From: Malassezia japonica
Lineage: Eukaryota > Basidiomycota > Malasseziomycetes > Malasseziales > Malasseziaceae
Length of the DNA stretch: 64,000 nucleotides
Assembly (NCBI RefSeq): GCF_029542785.1
Contig: NC_083371.1
Coordinates: forward strand, 1,302,001-1,366,000
Direction: 5' to 3'
In this document: piece after piece, positions 10,392 to 20,571 of the stretch
How the letters are laid out: each line of letters opens with the position of its first letter
Position numbering within the stretch: position 1 is the stretch's first letter
Made by a program: the position numbers and the translations under genes
The notes under the pieces: generated by a model
Databases searched by the model: none
What the model was told of the DNA's origin: nothing
What the model saw: the letters and a program-made list of their open reading frames with translations, nothing else

Positions 10392-11633
10392 ATGCTAGCC
10401 TGGATAGGGCGCGCGCGGGGCGCGCTGCGCGTGCGGCCGGCCGTGCGCTATGCGTCGACGCGCGCGGATACGGTAGCAGAGCTGTCAACGTACATGCTGA
10501 AAGAGCGCGACGCTCTGCTCGCGAATCCGACGCCGTCCGCGGCCGACTCGGTGAAAATCAAGGACCTCGATCCGGTGCACAAAGCCTGGACGGCGTGGCA
10601 GGAAAAGGTCAAGAGCCTGCAATCGACGTCGCAGATGTGTGAGACAGAGGAGGATGCGGATATGCGCGAGCTCGCCGAGCAGGAAATGCGCGCACTCGAA
10701 GAGGAAGTCGCCCAGGAGCATGGCGAGCTGCGCCAAAAGATCCTCGCGAATACCTCGGGGAACGTGGGGAACAAGGGCGCGATCATTGAGCTGAAGCAGG
10801 GCGTTGGCGGCCAGGAGTCGTGCTTGTTTTTAAGCGAGATGTTGCGTATGTATACAAAATACTGCGAAAATCGCGCGCAGCAGGCGGCCGACACGCAGGA
10901 CGCTACGGCGCTCGGCGCAGGCTGGACGACCGAGCTCCTGTCTGCGACACCGGTGGATGTGTCTACGACGAGCGGCGCGTCGGATGCGCTGCGCGAAGCC
11001 ATTCTACAAGTGCACGGCGAAGGCGCATTCAATGCTTTGCGCTTCGAGGGCGGCGTGCACCGCGTCCAGCGCGTGCCCACGACGCAGAACCTTGGCAAGC
11101 TGCAGACAAGCACGATCGCGATCCTAGTCCTTCCTATGCTCGCGGAGAACGACACAGCAAGCGACATTGTCGACCCCAAGGACGTCAAGCTCGAGACGAT
11201 GCGTGCGCGCGGTGCGGGCGGACAGCACGTCAACCGCACCGAGTCCGCAGTGCGCCTCACGCATCTGCCGACGAAAATCACCGTGTCGATGCAGGACTCG
11301 CGCAGCCAGCACCAGAACCGCGCCAAGGCGTGGGACGTGCTCCGTGCGCGTCTCCTCGACCGGAAACTGCGCGCGGATGCGGCCGAGAACCGCGCGATGC
11401 GCCGCTCGCAGGTGGCAAGCGCAGATCGCAGCGAGCGCGTGCGCACCTACAACTTCCCCCAAGACCGCGTGACCGATCATCGCGTCAACATCTCGCTGTC
11501 GGGTATTTCGAGCATTATGGAGGGCGACGACGACGGCGGCGCCGGCCTGACCTATCTTATCCAAGAGCTCGTGGAGCGCGATGAAGAGCAGCGCCTCCTC
11601 GGCTTGTTGGAGACGTACAAAGAAAACGAGTAG
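10392..11633 (+). CDS. MRF1: Mitochondrial peptide chain release factor 1
   Basis: This gene encodes a class I release factor that hydrolyses peptidyl-tRNA at UAA/UAG codons on mitochondrial ribosomes. The ATG at 10392 gives 413 residues; the frame extends slightly upstream only to a GTG. The Arg/Ala-rich start (MLAWIGRARGALRVRP) looks like a mitochondrial presequence. The catalytic GGQ sits in RGAGGQHVNRTESAVRLTH, followed by SQHQNRAKAWDVL and the C-terminal YNFPQDRVTDHR, all hallmarks of RF1/RF2 proteins. The stop lies 21 bp from the stop of the small convergent gene. Confidence 0.95.
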   Translation: MLAWIGRARGALRVRPAVRYASTRADTVAELSTYMLKERDALLANPTPSAADSVKIKDLDPVHKAWTAWQEKVKSLQSTSQMCETEEDADMRELAEQEMRALEEEVAQEHGELRQKILANTSGNVGNKGAIIELKQGVGGQESCLFLSEMLRMYTKYCENRAQQAADTQDATALGAGWTTELLSATPVDVSTTSGASDALREAILQVHGEGAFNALRFEGGVHRVQRVPTTQNLGKLQTSTIAILVLPMLAENDTASDIVDPKDVKLETMRARGAGGQHVNRTESAVRLTHLPTKITVSMQDSRSQHQNRAKAWDVLRARLLDRKLRADAAENRAMRRSQVASADRSERVRTYNFPQDRVTDHRVNISLSGISSIMEGDDDGGAGLTYLIQELVERDEEQRLLGLLETYKENE

Positions 11634-11654
11634 CGCAGTAGCACATCATACCCC

Positions 11655-11841
11655 TTACGGCAACGCCCGCGCTGCACGGCCACGGCTCGCCAAAACGACG
11701 ATTGCGGTGCACGACAAGGCAAAGCCCAGCATGCGGAGCCACGCGGCGAACCAGAGTTCGCGATCCTGCGCCTCGGTACGTGCCGAGCTGCGTCAGTCGC
11801 ACCACCTACCGAAAGATGCGCCGAAGATTCGGCAGCGCCAT
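11655..11841 (-). CDS. Small single-pass membrane protein, 54 aa
   Basis: Two exons (11841-11810 and 11787-11655) joined across a 22-nt intron (11788-11809) give a 54-residue protein. The intron matches the local 22-nt pattern (GTAGGT at the 5' end, CTGAC then GCAG at the 3' end). The protein has a basic N-terminus (MALPNLRRIFRSAR), a short acidic segment and one hydrophobic helix (MLGFALSCTAIVVLA) ending in basic residues. The size and charge pattern suggest a mitochondrial or ER tail-anchored subunit. I do not recognise the family. The start codon is only 64 bp from the divergent SGF29 ATG. Confidence 0.55.
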
Positions 11842-11905
11842 GGACGTGCACAACAAACGTGATTCCGGGAAATTGGGTGCTTTTCGGCGCTTCCTCCACT
11901 TTGCC

Positions 11906-12904
11906 ATGGCGAGCCGGGGGCGTGCAACGGCTGGGGCGAGCTCGTCTGAGGAGCTGCAGCTGTGGCAGACGGTGCGCACACAGCTCAAGAGTCTTGAAAA
12001 TGCACGCAGCGCGTCGCTCGCGGGCTACGAGCGCCTGGTGCGTGCACAGAGCGAGAGTCCGACCAAGAGCGTCGAAGGGATTTACAATGTCGTCGAGAAC
12101 TGTATATTGGACGAGCAGCGGTAGGTGTCCTGTCTGACGCAGTGCCATCAACAATGCGCTGGAGCAGATTGATGTGTTGACTGCGCTGAGGCAAGCATCA
12201 ATGGACACGTCGCTGGACAGCCGACGACGCAAGCGCAAAGCCGACGATATCGGGGACGAGTCGCTGGACGCTCCGGCACTGGATACCAAGTCAAAGATGG
12301 TTGCCGAGAGTCGGCGCACACGCATTGCTTCGAATTCACTCCTGAAGCGGTCCAATAGCCTCTCGGCGACGGACACCGAGGATCGGCTCTTGGCGCAGCT
12401 CCCGCTGCAGCGGGGCCGCAAGGTGGCTTTCTGCCAGCCGCAGCGTGGCGAGGTGCTTGCCGGCGACGATGGAGAGGTATGGATCATGGCGACCGTGATT
12501 GGAAGCATCAACAACGATCCCCATCGCTACATTGTACAGGATGCCGAGGACGAAGGCACGGCCGGCCCGTATGTGCACGCACTCACACAGGACCTACAAT
12601 ACCACGATCAAGTCCATTGCACCACTTCCCAACAGCGTCGATTCACTGCCGCCCGACGACTACCGCGCTGGGACGCGCGTCCTGGCACTCTATCCGGATA
12701 CCAGCTGCTTTTACAATGCTACGATCCAGGGCGGGGGGCCGGCGATCTCGAAATCTACACCACGCTCCAAGGTATGTATTTATGCTCATTCAGATCCAAA
12801 AGCGCGAGACGGAGCTCTTGCATACGCCGTACCAACTCATGTTTGACGACGACGGCGCCGACATCAAGCACGTCCCTGCCTACTTGGTCGTGGAGCATCC
12901 ATAG
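11906..12904 (+). CDS. SGF29: SAGA-associated factor 29, tandem Tudor H3K4me reader
   Basis: This gene encodes SGF29 of the SAGA/SLIK histone acetyltransferase module, which reads H3K4 methylation with a C-terminal tandem Tudor. Four exons (11906-12120, 12143-12568, 12591-12771, 12794-12904) are separated by three introns of exactly 22 nt, giving 310 residues. The N-terminal half is helical and contains a KRKA basic patch. The Tudor part reads GRKVAFCQPQ, VWIMATVIGSINNDPHRY, then TRVLALYPDTSCFYNATI and YQLMFDDDGADIKHVPA. The second and third introns cut this domain, and only their removal restores the conserved order. The start is the first good ATG after the divergent gene. Confidence 0.92.
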
Positions 12905-12984
12905 CTGACTAATAACACGTGTCGCCCTCCTCTCCGTATGCGTGGCGGGTTAGTTGTAGCCACCGTGTCTGTTGTTGGCGTCTG

Positions 12985-14277
12985 ATGGCTTCTGTTGCAC
13001 GATCGCAACAGCCCATCCTTACAAACGAAGAGAGACAGAGAGATAATACCAACGCCCGCATTCCAGGGCTCATCCCGCTTCCGAGCGACCAATTCCTTTC
13101 CCGTTCCATGGCGGAAACGTTCTCCGCACCGGCCACGGCCCCCGCTGTGCCGTCGCCGGCCTTGACGTGGCAGCAGCAGCTGCTGAACGAGTCACAGAAC
13201 AACAATGCAAACCGCAAGAAGAAGGAAAAGCGGCCAGCGAAGAGCAAGCCTGCGCCCAGCGCCCAGAAATCCAACAACAAGCCCAAGCAGGAGTCGGCGT
13301 CGGGCCTGACGTGGCAGCAGGAGCTCTTCAATCAGGCACAGCGCCAGGGACCCGAGTTTGATCATGCCGCAGATACGCGCGACGTCGAGACGTTTGGAGG
13401 GAACGTCAAGGGCACGCCGGATCGACGCAAGCCCAAGGGCAACGGCAAGGGCAAGTCCAGCGAGGGCAAGTCGCCTCAGACACCGCACAAGGGAGCCGTG
13501 CCGGCACTTGCATATGCGGGTCCTACCTTCCAGAACTCGCCTTCGGCTGCAAGCCTGCCAGCACCGCTTTTTAAAGGCAAGTCGAAGCTGGGCAACGACG
13601 ATGGCGAAGAGGCACGGTCTGTCTCGGCACCTGTGCCCCAAGCTGCAGCTGCCAAGGACGATACTGTGCAGGAAACTGCGCCAAAGGAAGCACCGCCGTC
13701 GGGTCCTGTGCAGCAGTCGGTGCCTGCCTCGCAGCAGTCGGTGCCTGCCTCGCAGCACTCCACGCCTGTTCCTCTGCCGCCGGCGCCTGCCTCGCAGCAG
13801 TCCACGCCTGTTCCTCAGCAGGCTGCTCCTGCTTCCCAGCAGTCTGCTTCTACCCAACCGCCTGCTCAGGGCCCCCATGGGCCCCAGCACCCTCACCAGG
13901 GCTACCCTCATCCGTATGCCATGGGCCACAACCCCTATCCTCCGCCACATGCTCAGGCATACCCCCATATGCCTATGCCTATGCCTCCGCAAGGCTTCCA
14001 AGGCTATTCGCAGCTGCCCCCAGGATATGCTCCGCCGCCCGGCTATCCTCATTTTCCTCCACAGGGCTATCCTGCCTCGCCTGGGTATCCTCATGCGCGC
14101 CCTTCTGGACACCCTCCGTCGCTCCCCGCAGCTTCTCCTCAACCCCAACCCCCGTCCCAAGCGTCGTCCCAGGCTCAAGGTTCTTCGCAAGCCTCTTCTG
14201 CCCCTTCCACTGGTTTCCAAACGGTGGACAACTTGCTTGCCAACATGATGAACTCGACCAGCTTGTTCCGTCGCTAG
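12985..14277 (+). CDS. PNRC/EDC1-type mRNA decapping activator, proline-rich
   Basis: This 430-residue low-complexity protein resembles Edc1/Edc2/PNRC enhancers of mRNA decapping, which contact Dcp1-Dcp2 through a short linear motif. That motif is seen near residue 176 as YAGPTFQNSPSAASLPAPLF, close to the family pattern YAGxxFxxSPxxxxLPxPxF. Two TWQQ boxes (LTWQQQLLNES and LTWQQELFNQA) precede it, with lysine-rich segments between. The second half is Pro/Gln/Tyr-rich with short imperfect repeats such as PASQQSVPASQ and ends VDNLLANMMNSTSLFRR. The start may instead be the ATG at 13108 (389 residues), which has a better context. The frame upstream of 12985 opens only with GTG. Confidence 0.7.
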   Translation: MASVARSQQPILTNEERQRDNTNARIPGLIPLPSDQFLSRSMAETFSAPATAPAVPSPALTWQQQLLNESQNNNANRKKKEKRPAKSKPAPSAQKSNNKPKQESASGLTWQQELFNQAQRQGPEFDHAADTRDVETFGGNVKGTPDRRKPKGNGKGKSSEGKSPQTPHKGAVPALAYAGPTFQNSPSAASLPAPLFKGKSKLGNDDGEEARSVSAPVPQAAAAKDDTVQETAPKEAPPSGPVQQSVPASQQSVPASQHSTPVPLPPAPASQQSTPVPQQAAPASQQSASTQPPAQGPHGPQHPHQGYPHPYAMGHNPYPPPHAQAYPHMPMPMPPQGFQGYSQLPPGYAPPPGYPHFPPQGYPASPGYPHARPSGHPPSLPAASPQPQPPSQASSQAQGSSQASSAPSTGFQTVDNLLANMMNSTSLFRR

Positions 14278-14356
14278 CCTCTGTTTTTATTTATGAGGCC
14301 ATGGCATTTGCCATTGCGCTGTGTCGAGTTTCAGACCGCTTCTGTATAATGAGCTC

Positions 14357-17113
14357 ATGATCCCATGTATACTATTTCTTGCGGTCCTTCCTGCCATAGC
14401 CCTTACTTCCTCCACATCTCGCGTCCGACCACCGTGCAGGTCTGTGCGGTGGAGTAGAAAAACGAGCTCGCTCCTCTACGCCGAAGAGTCCGGGTCGGTC
14501 GCGCTGTTGCCGGCGCGTGCCGATCGGTCGGGGGACCATGCACCGCTGCCCGCGCAATGGCACATCTCAGGGCGCGGCTACATCGAGGGTAAGTGCTGCG
14601 ACTAATGCAGATCCACTCGTGACGGCGGGCGCCTCGACCGTCAAGGTTTTCCCTGATACAGCTCGCGAGCCTATTCCGGGAATCGACAGTGTGCCAACAC
14701 ACGAACGGGCATTTCACGGCGTATGTAGTACGACTTATCCAGATCTCGTTTCTTCGGCGGTACCATCCTGGTATCGACGTGCCGTCTCGGCTGCTTACCA
14801 GTGCCATTATGGACGACGCACAGGCGCAGATCGCTCAGGAGGATGACGGATCGGATCTGGTCAAGTGCACCACGACCGTGCTTCCTGCGGAGGAAAAACG
14901 GTTGGTCGTCTGTGTCGGCGGCGTCCACCGCAACGAGCTCTGTATGTCGCCCTTCTCACACAGACATATCCGAGCTGGATGGGCCGCACGTCTATGCATC
15001 GGGAAAAAGCGTCCTGCGTACCAATTCACCCATTGTACAAGTGACTCGTTGGTCGGGTAGCCAGGGCCGGCGCCTTCTTGTACGCACGCGCATCGCCGTC
15101 TTGATAGGCGACGTGGAATGTATGGGGCACAGCATCAAGACTGGCCCTCAGTACACCTTTTGCACGAAGGAACGATCTGCTCCAAAAGATGCTGTGCCTT
15201 TTGCGGATGCTGCATGGCATTCGTCGTCGAGTGCTTATTTGGTCGACACGCACGGATCGGTTCAGTACTGGGACCTTGCTGCCCAGAAACGGTGCGTATT
15301 TTCGCTTACGCAGAACCCATGTCACTCGACTCTGCCACCACGCAGACAGCCATGACGCATACTTTTCTCTGTCTCCTTCGAGCGATCACATCCTTGCAGC
15401 CGCATCGTGCTTTGCTGCCTATACCCTCGACCGTCGCGCACCCGAGCCTGTGGTGCTCATGGACACCTCATACTCTGCAAATGTCCTGCGACGCACCAAA
15501 ATTACCTCTTTGCACACGTCTTCGCTCGACCTGCCGGACACGCATCTTTACGCTTTGTCGTCGACAGAGGATGTACAGTACTATGACAAGCGGTACCCAA
15601 ATGTCCCACTTTGCTCCTGGGCACACCGCCGGGGATACGATCGTACGCTGGTCCTGTCGCATGTGCCTGGCATTGCATCCGATGGATACGTCCTCTCTTC
15701 GCAAAAGAACCGTCTGCTGACGGTCTACGGCGCCCAAATCCAGTCCGATAATGATACCAAGGCACTTGCCGTCTATGCACCGCGCTCTGTCGCTTCGGCT
15801 GTGCCGCCCAATGCGTACTTCGACTCTCCGACGCCCCCTTTCCTTGCTGAACTCGGCACAGAGGGGACACTGGGCTTGGTGGAGCAGACACAACAAGGCG
15901 CACTGTGGATGCGGTACTTGCATCCAGGCGGCGTCTACGCCGACCTGGCCGAGCCGGCCGTGCACTGGCCCGAACAGGTCAAGGAGTGGTCGAAAGACAC
16001 CGAGCAAATGGAAGATACAGGGCCATTTGGTGACACCGAAGTGACACAGCTCGATTATCGTACGCTGTACAGAGGTACGTTCCTTGATTAACTCAGCGGC
16101 CCTCCTCGGGTGGCTCGGCACGGCAAAACCAAGTGAATGGGAAAGCGGGACGACAGAACGGCTCAGCCGTCTCCGGCAGTATATCAAGCGCACGAGCCCA
16201 GGTGCTCCGCGAACCTTGTACGTCGTACAACTCACACAGACTCGACGACCTTCAGAAAGACGTCGAATGGCACCCGGGCATGTCGCAGCTGCATACCCAC
16301 AATACACTCAGTGCGGCAGCGATCGAGCCTCCGAACCTGTCTAAGCTTCTGCAGGATGTCTTGGAACAGGCTCAAAACCAAGGTGCTGAATCTCTTGTTC
16401 CGGCCAGTCTCCCTTGGCTGGACAATATCCCTAAAGATCCCGATGCGCTGTGGCCCTGGCTAAAGGAAGCCTTCCAATACAATCATGCGCAGTCGTCCGA
16501 GGGAGAGTCATGTGTTCTGCGTGCGGAAGCACAGGCTGCGCTGGATGTCCTGCTGGCATCGATCTGCATCCCTGGCGAGAAACCCCCGTCGGATTCCGCG
16601 GTGAATACGAACTGGTGCTGGGACCACCACGGACGGCCCAAGCTCCCTGAAGCTCCGGAGCTTACACTACTCCAGCATTCTCCTACCAACGATGACCACG
16701 ACACGGAGTTGTCTGATACCGCGCGACTGCTCCTGGCAGAATGGCCTCTTGGGGCCGACCCAGCCGAGTATGTCTACCGCAATCCCTACCAAGGCCTCGA
16801 CTTTGCCCCGGAAGAAGAAGAGGAGCAGCCGACTCCCTCGGCAAGCCAGCCTGCACGGCCGACGGTGCACCGTGCGTCGCAAAAGCCTCGCGTGGTATCG
16901 CGCCGCGCACCGCACCCTGCTGACCTAGGCAGCTCGCCGATCCCTGCGCGCCGGCCTCTGGCTTCCCAAGAGGAGGCTCCTCCGCGTTCCTCCCAGGATT
17001 CTGAGGCGGATCCATTCGGAGCTGTGCAAACTCAAATCGAGCCCGGGCGTTTTGCACAGCGTTCCGCGGGTCCCAAGCCCCCGAAGCGAAAGAAGCGTCT
17101 GGGTGGATTCTAG
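14357..17113 (+). CDS. Rrn6/TAF1C-like RNA polymerase I initiation factor
   Basis: Seven exons joined across six introns give 874 residues, close to yeast Rrn6. Exons are 14357-14588, 14611-14720, 14743-14941, 14964-15291, 15314-16074, 16097-16217 and 16240-17113. All six introns are exactly 22 nt, and each is needed to keep the frame. The middle looks like a beta-propeller (AYLVDTHGSVQYWDL, HVYASGKSVL, FSLSPSSDHILAAAS). The C-terminus, with TQIEPGRF and the basic KPPKRKKRLGGF, resembles the ends of Rrn6 and TAF1C. These are core-factor subunits that place Pol I on rDNA promoters. The family call is tentative. The first exon start is also uncertain, because its hydrophobic MIPCILFLAVLPAI may be an artefact of a missed upstream exon. 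Confidence 0.55.
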
Positions 17114-17126
17114 CGTACATGTACAT

Positions 17127-17454
17127 CTACTGCTTCGTAGCAAGCTTTTTCGTAATGCTGTCGATATACGACTGCAACATCTCATTATTCGTCTCGGACT
17201 TGATACACTCCGCCTGGACTTGGTTCAAGCGCTGCTGCATGGCTGCGGTGAGAAAAGAGAACCTACTGCTCAGGTCGCCTTGCAATGCCGTGATTTCACT
17301 GTGTGAGTCAAGAGACGTACTGGAGCAAGCGCTCCTTTTCCGCAACATCGCTCATAGACGGCTCTGAGCTTGCAGTCTTGTGTCAGGCCTTGAAACGTAC
17401 CCATGCGACCTGCTCATTGTACTCGCGCGAGCCAGCATCCGGCGCTGGCAGCAT
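17127..17454 (-). CDS. SCOC/Slo1-like short coiled-coil protein
   Basis: Exons 17454-17401, 17376-17321, 17298-17267 and 17242-17127 encode an 85-residue protein with one long coiled coil. Introns are 24, 22 and 24 nt. The C-terminal heptads (LNQVQAEC, NNEMLQSYIDSITKKL) align without gaps to the SCOC family, whose members bind Arl1/Arl3-type GTPases at the Golgi and endosome. The N-terminal exon supplies MLPAPDAGSREYNEQVAW. The third intron (17243-17266) is stop-free and divisible by three, so its retention would give a 93-residue form. The ungapped coil is only obtained if it is spliced. The gene is convergent with the Rrn6-like gene, 13 bp away. Confidence 0.7.
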
Positions 17455-17543
17455 GACGACAGTGGAGGTAAATGGCGTCTTGATTAGTCAACATTGTTTA
17501 AAATACAGCACTTCGTGATGCGCGAAGGTCACCCGCTGCAACG

Positions 17544-18944
17544 ATGTCTGCTTCTGCAAGTAGCTCCGCCAGCGCCGGGACGCCTTTGGACGCAATGCGC
17601 GATATTTCGCGCTTGAATACCCGTTCCGTCCGTATTCTTGGGCAAAATCCTAGCTCATTCACCCTGAATGGTACGACCTCCACGTTCGCTGACATGCTTA
17701 GGCACCAATACCTACCTTATTACGCCACCCTGCGACTGGAACTGGCCCGCTCGCACCAAGCCGCTTCCTGCCATCCTTGTGGACACTGGTGATGACCGTG
17801 ACGACTACGCGCCTTTTCTTGAGGCCGTCCTCCGCGGCAACCTGACCAGAGAAGAAGCGGATGATACGCAGCCTGTGTGCATTGTGATTACCGATATGTA
17901 TGTATGCCAAACTAACCCAGTATTATGACACACTGGCATCACGACCATGTTGGCGGTATGCCGTATGTTCTACGTATGCTTGAGAAGCTGCGCAAGCAAA
18001 GCCCTGACTTGGTCCCTGCACCTCGCGTGCACAAGTTCGTGGAGCCGGTGACGGACGGGACGTTCTTTGCGCGGATCGCTGGCATCTCTTCCGATGCGTA
18101 TGCGCATGCGCCCGATGCTAAACCTGGCCAAGAGCTTCTGTGGCCACTGCGGGATGGTCAGACCATTCGCGTAGAGGACCCGGAAGACCCGACCGCGGTC
18201 TCGTCGCTCCGTGCGCTCTATACGCCTGGCCATGCTGCGGATCATGCATCGTTCTTGTTGGAGGAGGACAACATCTTGCTCACAGGTGACAATGTGCTGG
18301 GCCGCGGCTCAACTGTTTTTGAAGATTTGGTGCTTTACCTGCGCAGCATTCAACGGAGTCAAGCGTTGATGTCGTGCCGCCGCCCAACTCCCCTCGGCGT
18401 GTACGGCACGCCCCTTACTGGAGCTTCTGGCGAGAATGTCTTATATCCTGGTCACGGCCCTGTAATTCCGCGTGGAAAAGACACGCTGCGCCGCTACATT
18501 CAGCATCGCCTCGAGCGCGAGGAGCAGATCCTTGCGCTTCTCTGTGGCAGGCCTGGCGACAAGGCGTTTGCGACCGAGGCGGTCGCCTTCTCTGACCGTG
18601 TTGTGCGGAAGCAAGAGCTTGCACAAGGACCTCGGCATCCCTGGACGCTGCATCAACTGATTGCCGTGCTCTATGCCGACTACGAGACCAAAATGTACCC
18701 CGCCGTCGCGCGTGGTCTTCTTTTGCACCTACAGAAACTGTGTCGGAGCGCTGGAGACTTGCCGAATCCTCCGTTCTACGTACGCGAACCGCTGCCCTCG
18801 ACGCCGTGGGCGCGCAAGAAGCGGCTCGTAAAAAGCACGCGCCTCCCTTCCTACCAACGAGGGAACAGTGACATCCCCGAGGCAGCCAAGAATGAGGCCG
18901 AATGGTGGGAATTGATGGATGTCCCCTGGATCCTCGTAGAGTAG
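17544..18944 (+). CDS. LACTB2-like metallo-beta-lactamase-fold hydrolase
   Basis: Three exons (17544-17670, 17702-17897, 17921-18944; introns 31 and 23 nt) give 448 residues. The protein has the metallo-hydrolase signature THWHHDHVGG, then LLTGDNVLGRGSTVFEDL and LYPGHGPVI, plus a C-terminal winged-helix-like region (HPWTLHQLIAVLYADY). This order matches LACTB2, a mitochondrial endoribonuclease in animals. Fungal relatives are also annotated as polyketide-releasing hydrolases, so the substrate is open. The splice sites restore GTNTYLIT and DIIMTHWHHDHVGG. A segment of about 25 residues before LYPGHG has no obvious counterpart and may be a lineage insert. Confidence 0.8.
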
Positions 18945-19149
18945 ACACCTAGACGCATCTTCTCCACACATCTTGTTTGCCCTTTCTGCGTCTCGCCGCA
19001 GCGCTTGGGCCACGTTCGCCGCCGGAGCGTATCGGAACGGCGATCCGCACAATGCGCGCTGGCTGGCCGGCTGCCCTGGGAGAGCTGCACGAGCACGTGC
19101 CCACTACGGCTATGCCCGCCCCGCACGACCGGGGTAGAAGGTCATGGAT

Positions 19150-19157
19150 TATATAAG
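19150..19157 (+). promoter_or_regulatory. Enolase TATA box
   Basis: TATATAAG lies 55 nt upstream of the enolase ATG, on the coding strand, in the 260-bp gap after the LACTB2-like gene. It implies a short 5' leader. Confidence 0.65.
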
Positions 19158-19204
19158 AACCAGGGCCGGGCCGGCTCCGTAGTTCCATTACACGAAGTAG
19201 CAAC

Positions 19205-20533
19205 ATGAGCATTCAGAAGGTGCAAGGTCGTCTTATCATTGACTCGCGTGGTAACCCCACTGTCGAGGTCGACATCTGGACCCAGAAGGGTCTTTTCCGC
19301 GCTGGTGTGCCGTCGGGTGCCTCGACCGGTATCCACGAGGCTGTGGAGCTCCGCGACGGTGACGCGAACAAGTGGGTCGGCAAGGGTGTCGACAAGGCTG
19401 TTTCCAACGTCAACGACATCATCGGCCCCGAGCTGATCAAGTCGGGAATCCCCGTTACGTCGCAGAAGGACATTGATGACTTCCTCCTCAAGCTCGACGG
19501 TACTCCTAACAAGGGCAAGCTCGGTGCCAACGCTATCCTCGGTGTCTCGATTGCCGCTGCCAAGGCTGGTGCCGGTGAGAAGAATGTCCCGCTTTACGCC
19601 TACCTCGCGGAGATTGCCAACACCAAGAAGCCCTACATCCTCCCCGCCCCCGCTATGAACGTCATCAACGGTGGTTCGCACGCCGGCAACACCCTGGCCT
19701 TCCAGGAGTTCATGATCGTGCCCACTGGCGCCAAGACCTTCACTGAGGCCATGCAGATCGGCACTGAGGTCTACCACAACCTCAAGAAGGTCATCAAGTC
19801 GAAGTACGGCATTGACGCTACCAACGTTGGTGACGAGGGTGGTTTCGCCCCCAACGTCAAGTCGGCTGACGAGGCCCTTGACCTCCTTATTGAGGCCATC
19901 AACAAGGCCGGCTACGAGGGCCGCGTCAAGATCTCGCTCGACGTTGCTTCGTCGGAGTTCTACAAGGACGGCAAGTACGACCTTGACTTCAAGAACCCCA
20001 ACTCGGACTCCAGCAAGTGGATCTCGGGTAAGGAGCTCGCCCAGATCTATCTCGGCTACATCAAGAAGTACCCCATCATCTCGATTGAGGACCCCTTCGA
20101 CCAGGACGACTGGGAGGCCTGGTCGGTGCTCCGCGCCGAGGCTGGCATCACCATCATTGGTGACGACCTGACGGTCACTAACCCCCTGCGTATCAAGACC
20201 GCCATTGAGAAGAAGGCCTGCAACGGTCTCCTCCTCAAGATCAACCAGATCGGCACCATCTCGGAGTCGATCCAGGCTGCTCAGCTCGCCCAGTCGGACA
20301 ACTGGGCGGTCATGGTCTCGCACCGCTCGGGTGAGACTGAGGACACGACCATTGCCGACGTTGCTGTTGCTCTCAACTCGGGCATCATCAAGACCGGTGC
20401 CCCGGCCCGTTCGGAGCGTGTGTCTAAGTACAACGCCCTCCTCCGCATCGAGTCGACCGAGCCCGACGCGGTCTACGCTGGCATTGACGGCTTCACCAGC
20501 GGCGACAACGCCCCCAAGGTGATCCGCAAGTAA
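19205..20533 (+). CDS. ENO1: Enolase
   Basis: This 442-residue ORF encodes 2-phosphoglycerate dehydratase of glycolysis and gluconeogenesis. The N-terminal [12 protein letters not shown], the loop [17 protein letters not shown], the metal-binding region [11 protein letters not shown] and the signature [14 protein letters not shown] are all intact. The [16 protein letters not shown] region carries the catalytic-site loop. There are no introns, and codon use is strongly biased to C-ending codons, as expected for a highly expressed gene. The gene has a TATA box and a compact promoter. It is convergent with the Ste23 gene, with a 38-bp gap. Confidence 0.99.
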   Translation: MSIQKVQGRLIIDSRGNPTVEVDIWTQKGLFRAGVPSGASTGIHEAVELRDGDANKWVGKGVDKAVSNVNDIIGPELIKSGIPVTSQKDIDDFLLKLDGTPNKGKLGANAILGVSIAAAKAGAGEKNVPLYAYLAEIANTKKPYILPAPAMNVINGGSHAGNTLAFQEFMIVPTGAKTFTEAMQIGTEVYHNLKKVIKSKYGIDATNVGDEGGFAPNVKSADEALDLLIEAINKAGYEGRVKISLDVASSEFYKDGKYDLDFKNPNSDSSKWISGKELAQIYLGYIKKYPIISIEDPFDQDDWEAWSVLRAEAGITIIGDDLTVTNPLRIKTAIEKKACNGLLLKINQIGTISESIQAAQLAQSDNWAVMVSHRSGETEDTTIADVAVALNSGIIKTGAPARSERVSKYNALLRIESTEPDAVYAGIDGFTSGDNAPKVIRK

Positions 20534-20571
20534 ACTTCCTGTAATGGTGTAGTAACCCTTTTTCCTACGCT

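Noticed and set aside
18374..18480. Possible extra intron in the LACTB2-like gene
   Set aside because: The candidate GTGTAC...TTACTGGAG segment would break the frame, so I left the extra residues as an insert.
19142..20323. 393-residue minus-strand ORF opposite enolase
   Set aside because: It mirrors the biased enolase codons; no domain is recognisable.
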